DNA of 64,000 nt from QAMX01 sp964448855. Lineage in GTDB: Bacteria > Bacillota > Clostridia > Oscillospirales > QAMX01. Location: the NCBI GenBank assembly GCA_964448855.1, contig CAYUXI010000002.1, forward strand, positions 150,816 through 214,815. Direction: 5' to 3'. The notes below the pieces were generated by a model, which did not search any database, was not told where the DNA came from, and saw only the letters and a program-made list of their open reading frames with translations. The position numbers and the translations under genes were made by a program. Shown here one piece after another: positions 49,592-57,670 of the stretch. The stretch's first letter is position 1, and the number at the start of each line of letters is the position of its first letter.

Positions 49592-49676
49592 AGTCCTGCC
49601 CAAGAAAGAGGGCGTTGGTGTTGTCATAGTGGTAAGCTGCCTACTATGAAATATATTCCCAAGGAGGAGATACTCT

Positions 49677-51260
49677 ATGGCAATCTCTACCGACAAGCTC
49701 GTAACACTCGCTCAGTTACGAACCCAAGCAGAGAGAATTAAAGCTGAGTTTGCGAAGTACACCCTTACAAGCGAACTCGGTTCTCTCGCATTTAAGAGCG
49801 AAATCTCGGAGAATGAACTCTCTGAGGCACTGAAGCAACTCATCAATGGCAAGATGGACGAAGCCGACTCTATGACGGCTGAAGCCATTATGTCGGCTAT
49901 TGACACTGCTATCGCAAACTCTGAACACATCAGCTTCCAAGAAGCTGCTACGGTTCCTGAGCCTGAAGATGCAGCGTCCAATGTGCTGTACCTTGTCCAG
50001 AACGCTGAGACTGGCTTCTACGACATTTATGCAAAGGTTGGCGATGATGTTGTCCGTCTGGACGATACCACTGTTGACCTGAGCAACTATGTAACCATCG
50101 ACGACCTTAACGACGTGGTTGCAGGACAGGCATCTGTATACGAGGCTACGAAGGAAAACCTGAACGGCTCCGACACAGATGTTATCAACTCTTACTTTGA
50201 GGCTCAGGGTGGAGCTGCAAAGAAAGGCGATGTGTTTGTAATCAACACAATCGTCGGCGACAAGACCTATGAGAAGTCCGCTTATGGCTATGACGGCGAA
50301 AGCTGGGTAGCTATGACAGGCAATGTGGACGCTGATAAGGTCATTATGCGTGGAAACATCACTATGGCAGGTGATTACACGCAGGTTGGCAACAAGACGA
50401 AGGCACAGAACGGTACAGCGGAGTTCACTACTGATGGCAAGTCCGTGGCAGCTATCTTAACGGACATCTTCAGCAAGAGACTTCAGCCCGCAATCACCGC
50501 AAGCCCCTCTGTGGCAAGTTTCTCTCTGACTGGAGCAGGAACAGTAGAGGCTGGCACAACGGTGAGTGCAGCACAGTATTCCGCAGCAGCTCTGAACGCT
50601 GGTTCTTACAAGTATGGACCCGCTACTGGAGTTACTGCATCGCATTGGAAGGTTGAACGTGTCACCAATCTTGCTACCGCTACGGTGGTAGATGTTGATG
50701 GTTCCTCTCTGTCTGCTGGAAGCGACAACAACGGCGGCAACGGCTTTGTTATTGGCGATGACGGCGGCGACAATGCGGTCTCCAGCCTGAAGTACAAGGT
50801 AACAGCAACCCACGGAGCTGGCGTACAGGCGGTCGATAATCTCGGCGACCAGTCCAACCCCGCAGTGGCTATTACTGCTGGCACAAAGGAAAAGACTACT
50901 GGTGCTTACACACCGTACCGCAACTACTTCTATGGTGCTACTGCGACGGCTCCTACGCTCGACAGTGCGTACATTCGTACCCTGACTAAGAGCGGAAAGG
51001 CTTATGCGGCTGGAACCATTACAATCAATGTTGCTGCTGGCACCCAGCGTATTGCTATCGCTTGCATCAATGGCAAGACTGGCGTAACAAAGGTAATTAA
51101 CCAGACGGCTATGAACGCCGATGTTACCTCTACCTTTGAACAGAAAACCGTCTCTGTCGAAGGTGCAAACGGGTACTCTGCTAAGGAGTACAATGTCTGG
51201 GTGTACGAACCTGCAAAACCCTACGAGAACGCAGCCACTCTCGTAGTTACACTGGGTTAA
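49677..51260 (+). CDS. Fibre-block protein 2: large fibre or decoration protein
   Basis: A 527-aa protein: helical N-terminus (KLVTLAQLRTQAERIKAEFA, similar to the N-terminus of the 51617 product), a middle part with EDAASNVLYLVQNAETGFYD (a chaperone/knob-like region shared by phage fibres), and a long beta-rich C-terminal half with Ser/Ala/Gly/Thr repeats (SVASFSLTGAGTVEAGTTVS). No enzymatic motif. Probably a homotrimeric surface fibre or capsid decoration. The C-terminus lacks the shared EVxxML motif. Confidence 0.6.
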   Translation: MAISTDKLVTLAQLRTQAERIKAEFAKYTLTSELGSLAFKSEISENELSEALKQLINGKMDEADSMTAEAIMSAIDTAIANSEHISFQEAATVPEPEDAASNVLYLVQNAETGFYDIYAKVGDDVVRLDDTTVDLSNYVTIDDLNDVVAGQASVYEATKENLNGSDTDVINSYFEAQGGAAKKGDVFVINTIVGDKTYEKSAYGYDGESWVAMTGNVDADKVIMRGNITMAGDYTQVGNKTKAQNGTAEFTTDGKSVAAILTDIFSKRLQPAITASPSVASFSLTGAGTVEAGTTVSAAQYSAAALNAGSYKYGPATGVTASHWKVERVTNLATATVVDVDGSSLSAGSDNNGGNGFVIGDDGGDNAVSSLKYKVTATHGAGVQAVDNLGDQSNPAVAITAGTKEKTTGAYTPYRNYFYGATATAPTLDSAYIRTLTKSGKAYAAGTITINVAAGTQRIAIACINGKTGVTKVINQTAMNADVTSTFEQKTVSVEGANGYSAKEYNVWVYEPAKPYENAATLVVTLG

Positions 51261-51275
51261 AGGAGGGAATGAAAT

Positions 51276-51587
51276 ATGGCTATTGATAACACTACCAAAA
51301 CCCTTGCCAAGATGGAGTTCCCTCTGGCAATGCAAAGGCAGGACGCTTTTGCTCTCGACCCTTCTGAAATCTGGACCTCTCTGGAGGCAGCTCAGAACTA
51401 CGCAAAAACCGACCCGACTGCTTATGTCGGACAGAAAATTGCTGTCGTTGTTGACGGCGTAGCAACTCAGTATCAGATTTTGAATACGGCTGGCGACCTC
51501 GCCCCTATCGGCGGTGTTTCCGATGACGACATTGCAACTGATGCCGAAGTTGAAGAAATGCTGAATGAAGTGTTCTCTGAGGAGTAA
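51276..51587 (+). CDS. Fibre-block protein 3: small structural protein with shared C-terminal motif
   Basis: A 103-aa protein with FALDPSEIWTSLEAAQNYAK, then AYVGQKIAVVVDGVATQYQI, a sequence seen in phage fibre accessory proteins, and the terminal motif DDIATDAEVEEMLNEVF. It begins 15 nt after the large fibre gene with AAGGAGGG in front. Confidence 0.6.
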   Translation: MAIDNTTKTLAKMEFPLAMQRQDAFALDPSEIWTSLEAAQNYAKTDPTAYVGQKIAVVVDGVATQYQILNTAGDLAPIGGVSDDDIATDAEVEEMLNEVFSEE

Positions 51588-51616
51588 CACGAAACAAATT
51601 TTAGGAGGAATTTATA

Positions 51617-52537
51617 ATGGCATACGATACCACTAAACTTACTCGCCTCGCCCATCTGAAGTCTCTGGCTCAGAAGGTTGCGGCTGAGTGTGCAACTAAA
51701 ACCGAACTGAATGCGGTCAATGACCGTATTGACGACATTATCTCCACTGGCGGCGAGCCTAACGTCCTGAACGGCGTTAAGGTGAACGGCACTGCTCTGG
51801 CTATCGCCGAGAAGATGGTTGACATTCTGATTGCGGCTGGCTCCGCTAACGGTACTATCGCCGTTAACAATGTCGATGTCGCTATCACTGGTCTGGCAGC
51901 TCTGGCTTACAAGGCTGAGGTTTCTGAGTCTGACCTCGACACTGCCCTGAAGGCTGTGCTTGACGCTAAGGCTGAAAGCTCCGATGTAACTGCCCTTCAG
52001 AACGCCGTCAACACTCTGAACGGTTCTGGCGAAGGCTCCGTTAAGAAAACTGTTGACGATGCTATCAACGACTTCGCCACTAAGGTGAGCGACGACGGCA
52101 CTGTCAACACTATCAAGGAGCTGGTTGACTGGGTTGCGGAACACGGTCCCGAAGCCGCACAGATGGCAGCCGACATTCAGGCTAACGAAACCGCCATCGG
52201 CGAGCTGGAAGCTCTCGTAGGCACTCTGCCCGAAGGTGCTTCCTCTGACAATGTTGTGGCTTACATCGCCGAGGCGATTGCTGCCATCGGTATTGACGAC
52301 TACGCCAAGACCACCGAGGTTACTTCTGCCATCAATACCGCTCTGGCTGCATACTACAAAAAGACCGAGATTGATGCTAAGTTCGCTAACTACTCCACTA
52401 CGGAGCAGATGACCGCAGCTATCAAGGTCGTTGACGACAAGTTCGCCAACTACTACACTTCTGCCCAGATTGACGGTATGATTGCATCTGACGCTGAAGT
52501 GACCGAGATGCTGAACGAAGTTTTTGCCGCTGAATAA
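51617..52537 (+). CDS. Fibre-block protein 4: coiled-coil fibre with shared C-terminal motif
   Basis: A 306-aa helical, Ala/Thr-rich protein with a repeating pattern (LTRLAHLKSLAQKVAAECA at the N-terminus; DAKAESSDVTALQNAVNTLN; TEQMTAAIKVVDDKFANYY) typical of trimeric coiled-coil fibres, ending in IASDAEVTEMLNEVF. Leucine codons are almost all CTG and Ala codons mostly GCT, as in the capsid genes, which suggests high expression. Confidence 0.65.
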   Translation: MAYDTTKLTRLAHLKSLAQKVAAECATKTELNAVNDRIDDIISTGGEPNVLNGVKVNGTALAIAEKMVDILIAAGSANGTIAVNNVDVAITGLAALAYKAEVSESDLDTALKAVLDAKAESSDVTALQNAVNTLNGSGEGSVKKTVDDAINDFATKVSDDGTVNTIKELVDWVAEHGPEAAQMAADIQANETAIGELEALVGTLPEGASSDNVVAYIAEAIAAIGIDDYAKTTEVTSAINTALAAYYKKTEIDAKFANYSTTEQMTAAIKVVDDKFANYYTSAQIDGMIASDAEVTEMLNEVFAAE

Positions 52538-52547
52538 ATTGTGAGCT

Positions 52548-52574
52548 GAGGGGCGACTGCTGAGGTCGTCCCTC
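52548..52574 (+). terminator. Hairpin between fibre genes
   Basis: GAGGGGCGAC, 7 nt, GTCGTCCCTC, followed by GCTTCTTAT. It has no real T run, so it may attenuate rather than terminate. Confidence 0.45.
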
Positions 52575-52602
52575 GCTTCTTATATGAAAGGAGAAGTAAC
52601 AA

Positions 52603-53421
52603 ATGAGCGAAAGTATAAGTTCCCTTGATGCTCTCAGACTCGCTTCTCTCAGGTCGAAAGGCTACACGGCAGAACAGATTGCAGCACTTGCGGAAACATT
52701 ACAGGCGATTATCGACGACATCAACACTTCGTTGGAAACCTGCGAAGCTCACGTTGAGTCCGCACACGCTCCGTATGATGCAGAACCAAATACGATTGTA
52801 AGTATCAAGAAGAATGGTTCGGCGGTTGCTCCCGTCAATAAGATTGTGGACATCTCCGTTCCTACCAAAGTCTCCGAGCTTACAAACGACTCTGCGTATG
52901 CCACCGAAGCATCGGTAGAGGAAGCGGTCAAAGGAGCTGGACACATTACTTTGCTGGTTGTTGAAACGCTGCCTTCTGCGGCGACCGCCAAAACGAACAC
53001 CATCTACTTCGTGAGAAAGAATGACGGTGAGTCTGGCAACCAGTACAAAGAGTATATGCTTATCAACGGCTCTCTGGAGCTTGTTGGTTCCAACGACGCA
53101 GACCTGAGTGCATACGTTACGCAGAGCTATGTTGCAAAAGCAGATGACGCTCTTATCACGGAGATTTTCAACACGCTGACCTCCTCCTCGGAAAAGTATG
53201 TTGGCACAGCCAACCTCGCTAAGTTCTGGAGTTTGGTTAAGCCGTTGGTTGCCTCTGACGATGAAACGATTGCAGACTTGACCGCAAGGGTCGAACTGCT
53301 TGAACTCTGCGTAATGAATGGCGAAATCACGGGCAACCCGTTCTATATCACTTTCGAGTCTTTGGACGGCGTTGTTGCATCTGGCGTGTGGAACGCCGCA
53401 AATAATCGCATTGATTTCTAA
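52603..53421 (+). CDS. Fibre-block protein 5: probable fibre protein
   Basis: A 272-aa protein. It has a helical N-terminus (LRLASLRSKGYTAEQIAALA), an IKKNGSAVAPVNKIVDISVP strand region and KVSELTNDSAYATEASVEEA, both recurrent in tail-fibre proteins, then TLPSAATAKTNTIYFVRKND, a knob-like module also seen in fibre protein 2. The C-terminus is compact. No shared ML motif at the end. It lies immediately before the portal gene. Confidence 0.6.
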   Translation: MSESISSLDALRLASLRSKGYTAEQIAALAETLQAIIDDINTSLETCEAHVESAHAPYDAEPNTIVSIKKNGSAVAPVNKIVDISVPTKVSELTNDSAYATEASVEEAVKGAGHITLLVVETLPSAATAKTNTIYFVRKNDGESGNQYKEYMLINGSLELVGSNDADLSAYVTQSYVAKADDALITEIFNTLTSSSEKYVGTANLAKFWSLVKPLVASDDETIADLTARVELLELCVMNGEITGNPFYITFESLDGVVASGVWNAANNRIDF

Positions 53422-53438
53422 GGAAGGAGTGATACCCT

Positions 53439-55976
53439 ATGAGAACCCCAAAAAGCGAGCTGGAACGCAAGCAAGAGAACATCAGGGGTCGTCAGGTCCT
53501 TCGGCAGACATCTGGGAAAGCCGTTAGACCATATCGCAACGACGGCTATGCCAATGTTCTGAACAAGTACGGCACATCGCAAGATAACTCTGAGGCGTAC
53601 AGATATGAGCGAGAGCCGATTGTACCCGATATGCAGCTTACAAGTCTGTATGAGGGCAACGGTCTGTTTTCCAAGATTATCGACACGCCCGCAGAGGAAG
53701 CCTTGAAGCACGGTTTCAACCTGAACCTCAATAGTGAGGAGCTGGACAGCTTTGTAGAGGAAGCCCTTGACGACCTTGAATGGGAGGAAAAGGCTACCAC
53801 CGCTATCAAGTGGGCAAGGCTGTACGGCGGCTCCATCATTGTAATGCTCATCGACGATGGCAGAGGTTTGGAAGAACCAGTTGATTGGGAGAATATACGG
53901 AGCATTGATGAACTGAGGGTCTACGAGCGAGCGATTGTTCAGCCCGACTATACCAGCTTGTATAAGCAGGATTTTGGCGGGGACAAGAGCAACCGCACTT
54001 CTAAGTTCGGAGAGCCTGAGTTCTACTATGTATCGAGTATGTACGGTTCGTTTACGGTACACGAAAGCAGATGCCTTGTGTTCCGTAACGGCGTACTTCC
54101 TGAGCAGATTTCCAACACCACATATCGGTTGTGGGGTATGCCTGAGTACATTCGTATCAAGAGGGCGTTGCGAGAGACAGTAACGGCTCACAGCGATGCC
54201 ACAAAACTGCTTGAACGAAGCGTACAGGCGATTTACAGTATGAAGAACCTCGCTCAACTGCTTGCCACCGACGATGGTGAGGACCAAGTTGTCAAGAGGC
54301 TGGAAGTCATTGATATGGCGAGAGGCTTGCTCAACAGTATTGCGATTGATGCCGATGGAGAGACCTACGACTTCAAGAGTATCTCTTTCTCAGGCGTAAA
54401 GGACGTAATCGACTCTACCTGCAATATGTTGTCGGCACTGACAAACATTCCGCAGACGCTTCTGTTCGGTCGTTCTCCTGCGGGTATGAACGCTACTGGC
54501 GACTCTGACCTTGAAAACTACTACAATTTCGTGGAGCGTATTCAGAAGCTGATGCTGAAGAAGAACCTCCGCTACCTTATGGACATCTTGTTCCGAGCTG
54601 GCGTTGCGTCTGGAGAGCTGGACGAGGAACCTGACTACAAGTTGCAGTTCAATCCTCTCTGGAGCCTGAGCGACTCCGAACAGGCTTCAATCGACCAACA
54701 GAAGGCGGCAACCGCTATGACGAAGGCTCAAACGGCTCAAATCTATGTGGATATGCAAGCCCTTGACCCGACCGAGGTTAGACGGAAGTTGGCTTCCGAC
54801 GACGAGTTCAATGTAGAGGACATTATCGACGAGGAAGATGACGACATCTACTCTGCCCTGTTTGGAAATGAAACGGGTGAGGTTGAGTCTGATACCGAAG
54901 CGGCGATACGAAACATTGAGCAGAGTGAGGCTGCTGGCGGCGTAGAGCAGTCTGCGGCGGCTGTCGCAGAACCTGAGATGCTACCCGAAGAAAACACAGA
55001 CAGCGAAGAACCGAACACGGTTGGTGTTCTTGTCATCAAGAATGGCAAGGTATTGACAGGAGTTCGCAAGTCTGATTTTCACCCGTTTACAATATGCGGT
55101 GCAGGTGGGCATATCGAGGAGGGCGAAACGCCTGAGCAAGCCGCTATTCGAGAGACGCAGGAGGAGTTCGGCATCACACCTACCGAACTCTATCCGCTGA
55201 CCGTCAGAACGGGACTTGCCGAGGAGTATGGCGTTCCTGCCTACTTCCTTTGCACCGAGTATGACGGAGAGCCTCGTTGTGACGACCATTCCGAGATGGT
55301 AGCTCCGCAGATGTCCGACTTAGGACAACTGCTGAAAGCCGTCAAGGAAAACAGCGAAAGCCTCTTTGCTCCATTCGCAGATAGCGTCCGAGTGCTGAAC
55401 GATATTCTTTACCAAGAGGTAAATTCTGATGAAGAAATTGCAAAAGTTTCCGAAAAGGACTTGCCCAAACGTAAGAAATCGGCTATAATTATAGAGGAAG
55501 ATGAGTTTAACGAGTCCGACCACCCAAGAGACGAGAACGGAAAGTTCTCTGAGGGTGGTGGAGGTTCGAGTTCATCTGAGGAAGCTGGAACATCGTCAGC
55601 GACTGGTGAAAACAAACCGCCTAAAGGGTTTGCCAGTGACAAAAAGGCGAAAAGCCACTTTGAGGACCACGTTGTCAGAGACAACGCAAGCCTATACAAG
55701 GGTATGACGCAGGAGCAATATATTGAACACGCAAAAGAGTTGTTGTCAAAGCCGTGCGGTGGTGACATTGATGGGTTTAAGACTAAAGAAGGCAAAATTG
55801 TTCGGTTCAACAAAACGACTGGCGAATATGCCTCTGGTTTTCCTGATGGAGCGTTGAAAACCTGTATGGTCGCAAAAGTAAACAGAAAAACAGGAGAGCC
55901 TGACTTGGAATTGGCTCAGAAGTATTTTGAAGCCCACAAGAAGGCTTCGGAAGGAGAAGGAAATGGAGAAGCATAA
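53439..55976 (+). CDS. Portal protein fused to Nudix domain and toxin-like nuclease domain
   Basis: An 845-aa fusion. Residues ~25-450 are a DUF1073/gp6-type portal (GLFSKIIDTPAEEALKHGF, KWARLYGGSIIVMLIDDG, FNPLWSLSDSEQASIDQQKA). Residues ~520-650 are a Nudix hydrolase with an intact box (GGHIEEGETPEQAAIRETQE with EFGI; G-x5-E-x7-RE-x2-EE-x-GI). After a linker with DHPRDENGKFSEGG, residues ~735-845 (KSHFEDHVV, YIEHAKELLSK, GKIVRFNKTTGEYASG) look like a BECR-type (barnase/EndoU/RelE-like) phage toxin nuclease. Portals are normally about 450-550 aa. A Nudix-plus-nuclease cargo at the portal could be injected or act on competitors (inference). AAGGAG before the ATG. Confidence 0.8.
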   Translation: MRTPKSELERKQENIRGRQVLRQTSGKAVRPYRNDGYANVLNKYGTSQDNSEAYRYEREPIVPDMQLTSLYEGNGLFSKIIDTPAEEALKHGFNLNLNSEELDSFVEEALDDLEWEEKATTAIKWARLYGGSIIVMLIDDGRGLEEPVDWENIRSIDELRVYERAIVQPDYTSLYKQDFGGDKSNRTSKFGEPEFYYVSSMYGSFTVHESRCLVFRNGVLPEQISNTTYRLWGMPEYIRIKRALRETVTAHSDATKLLERSVQAIYSMKNLAQLLATDDGEDQVVKRLEVIDMARGLLNSIAIDADGETYDFKSISFSGVKDVIDSTCNMLSALTNIPQTLLFGRSPAGMNATGDSDLENYYNFVERIQKLMLKKNLRYLMDILFRAGVASGELDEEPDYKLQFNPLWSLSDSEQASIDQQKAATAMTKAQTAQIYVDMQALDPTEVRRKLASDDEFNVEDIIDEEDDDIYSALFGNETGEVESDTEAAIRNIEQSEAAGGVEQSAAAVAEPEMLPEENTDSEEPNTVGVLVIKNGKVLTGVRKSDFHPFTICGAGGHIEEGETPEQAAIRETQEEFGITPTELYPLTVRTGLAEEYGVPAYFLCTEYDGEPRCDDHSEMVAPQMSDLGQLLKAVKENSESLFAPFADSVRVLNDILYQEVNSDEEIAKVSEKDLPKRKKSAIIIEEDEFNESDHPRDENGKFSEGGGGSSSSEEAGTSSATGENKPPKGFASDKKAKSHFEDHVVRDNASLYKGMTQEQYIEHAKELLSKPCGGDIDGFKTKEGKIVRFNKTTGEYASGFPDGALKTCMVAKVNRKTGEPDLELAQKYFEAHKKASEGEGNGEA

Positions 55977-56154
55977 GTGTCCCGTTTGCGGTGAGTTTGA
56001 GTTCGAGTGCAAAGGTTCCGATGACATCTGCGAAGTTTGCGGTTGGCAGGACGATATTGTTCAGGAGCTGAACCCCGACGAGGAGTGCGGCGAAAACCAG
56101 ATGAGCCTAAACCAAGCACGAGAGGCTTGGAAGAACGGCGAAAAGGTCGAGTAA
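55963..56154 (+). CDS. CPCC-family cysteine-rich protein, possible immunity protein
   Basis: A 63-aa protein beginning MEKHKCPVCGEFEFECKG and continuing DDICEVCGWQDD, ending with MSLNQAREAWKNG. It matches the small CPCC-type zinc proteins (CPVCG...CEVCGWxDD...SLNxAR), which are often found near toxin genes. Its ATG lies inside the toxin-like end of the portal fusion (14-nt overlap), so it is produced right after it. It is therefore a candidate antidote for that domain (inference). AAGGAGAAGG before the ATG. Confidence 0.7.
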   Translation: MEKHKCPVCGEFEFECKGSDDICEVCGWQDDIVQELNPDEECGENQMSLNQAREAWKNGEKVE

Positions 56155-56180
56155 GCACTACAATTTCATACACCGCTGGA

Positions 56181-56216
56181 AACCGCCTTTATCTTCGTTT
56201 TAAGGGCGGTTTTTAT
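56181..56216 (+). terminator. Terminator after portal and CPCC genes
   Basis: AACCGCCTTT/AAGGGCGGTT hairpin with TTTTTATTAT tail, 27 nt after the CPCC stop codon. Confidence 0.8.
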
Positions 56217-56239
56217 TATAGGACTAATTCCTTTGTTTG

Positions 56240-56294
56240 GCTCCGAAAAACCAATCCAGACAGTCTCTCGGAGTTCCTACAAGGTGTTCCGAAC
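56240..56294 (+). repeat. 55-bp direct repeat, left of assembly gap
   Basis: Exactly repeated at 56395-56449, and both copies abut the N run. Copy length of exactly 55 with gap-flush ends suggests a k-mer overlap of two contigs rather than biology. Confidence 0.95.
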
Positions 56295-56394
56295 NNNNNN
56301 NNNNNNNNNNNNNNNNNNNNNNNNNNNNNNNNNNNNNNNNNNNNNNNNNNNNNNNNNNNNNNNNNNNNNNNNNNNNNNNNNNNNNNNNNNNNNN
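56295..56394. other. Assembly gap of 100 N
   Basis: One hundred N, a customary placeholder for unknown length. Flanked by the identical 55-bp sequences. If the overlap is real, the true sequence has one copy and no gap. Confidence 0.98.
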
Positions 56395-56449
56395 GCTCCG
56401 AAAAACCAATCCAGACAGTCTCTCGGAGTTCCTACAAGGTGTTCCGAAC
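56395..56449 (+). repeat. 55-bp direct repeat, right of assembly gap
   Basis: Identical to 56240-56294; begins at the first base after the N run. Confidence 0.95.
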
Positions 56450-56512
56450 AATCGCAAGGCGACAGGTTTACCTGCCGTCTATTTTTATTGCTATCGGAAA
56501 GGAGATGGTAGC

Positions 56513-56704
56513 TTGAAACAAAAGTATGGAGTCGAGTACATCAAGGTACACATCGACTATAAAGATGGCAAGACCGTTTGCATTTGCAAGGCTTCTAACA
56601 AGCTCTGCAACAAGGATTGTCAGACCGATATTGTTGAGCGAGACAGGTATCGTGGTTGGGAAGATACCTTCCGAGTCAACAGATATGGTAAGACCAAACC
56701 GTAG
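56513..56704 (+). CDS. Small phage protein, unknown
   Basis: A 63-aa protein (LKQKYGVEYIKVHIDYKDGK, then TVCICKASNKLCNKDCQTDI) with five Cys in its middle, two of them paired as CIC, possibly metal binding. TTG start with AAAGGAGATGG in front. The frame stays open upstream across the gap repeat, so a longer gene is possible if the gap is false. No family recognised. Confidence 0.5.
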   Translation: MKQKYGVEYIKVHIDYKDGKTVCICKASNKLCNKDCQTDIVERDRYRGWEDTFRVNRYGKTKP

Positions 56705-56715
56705 GAGGTGCTTCT

Positions 56716-57621
56716 ATGAACAATATCGCACACCAGCGTATGGTGCAGGAAGCCCTGAAGAAAAAGTTTGGTAGCCATTCGGTTCTGATAAGCAAGCGAA
56801 CTCCCAACTATCCCGAACAAGCTGAACGAGAGTTTAAGCGGGTAACAAACTCCTATATGCGGCTTTTGAACAAGCTGCTGAAAGAGAACCTGCCGACAAT
56901 TCGAGACGCAGCCGCAAGGGAAAAAGAACGCCAGAGACACGATGATACATCAGACCTGATGTCCACTGTTTCCGATGTGTTCGACAAGATGGCAAGAGAG
57001 CTGGAGGACGGCATAAAAGACTTTGGCTTCAAGGATAAGGTTGAGGCTATGGCAAAACTGACACAGAAGCTGAGTATCAGCGAGTGGAAGAAAGAAGTGC
57101 AGTCCACGCTCGGCATCGAACTGGCTGATGATTACTACACGGGAGAATTGTTCAAAAAGCTGCTCAATGAGTGGATTGGCGACAATGTAGACCTTATCAA
57201 AACCATTCCCAACGACAGCCTCTCCGAGATGCGTCGTCTTGTGCTTGAAGGGTATCGCAACGGCAAGCCGACAACCACCATCGTGAAAGAAATCCAAAAG
57301 GTATATGGAACCAACAGGCGACACGCTCAACTGATTGCAAGGGACCAGATAGCTAAACTCAATAGCCAAATCTGTCGTATGCAGCAGGAGGATGCTGGAG
57401 TTACTGAGTACATCTGGTCTACCTCTGGAGACTCACGAGTCCGTAGCGGACACCGCAAGCTGAATGGCAAACGGTGCAGGTGGGACGACCCGCCCGTTGT
57501 TGATGATAAAACGGGTCGAAGGTGCCACCCAGGGGAAGATTACCAGTGCCGCTGCGTAGCACTGGCTGTTTTCGACTTTGGCACGATTGACCTACCAATA
57601 TCAGGCGATGGAGGTGGTTGA
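56716..57621 (+). CDS. Mu gpF-like minor head protein
   Basis: A 301-aa protein of the SPP1 gp7/Mu gpF head-morphogenesis family. The C-terminal domain has RRHAQLIARDQIAKLNSQIC, then EYIWSTSGDSRVRSGHRKLN, and HPGEDYQCRCVALAV, which is the family's zinc-like CxC end. It enters the capsid with the portal and may help DNA ejection. It follows the portal operon after a gap of about 560 nt containing the CPCC gene, a terminator and the N run. Confidence 0.9.
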   Translation: MNNIAHQRMVQEALKKKFGSHSVLISKRTPNYPEQAEREFKRVTNSYMRLLNKLLKENLPTIRDAAAREKERQRHDDTSDLMSTVSDVFDKMARELEDGIKDFGFKDKVEAMAKLTQKLSISEWKKEVQSTLGIELADDYYTGELFKKLLNEWIGDNVDLIKTIPNDSLSEMRRLVLEGYRNGKPTTTIVKEIQKVYGTNRRHAQLIARDQIAKLNSQICRMQQEDAGVTEYIWSTSGDSRVRSGHRKLNGKRCRWDDPPVVDDKTGRRCHPGEDYQCRCVALAVFDFGTIDLPISGDGGG

Positions 57622-57670
57622 TATGAAAAAGTTTTAGTACCAGCCACCAAAGGCTGAAAGGAGGTAGTGA

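Noticed and set aside
55488..55500. TATAAT-like sequence within the portal gene
   Set aside because: It encodes part of an Ile-rich stretch, lacks a -35, and has no gene start suitably downstream.
56233..56511. Open frames running through the N run
   Set aside because: They contain unknown residues from the assembly gap and cannot be trusted as genes.
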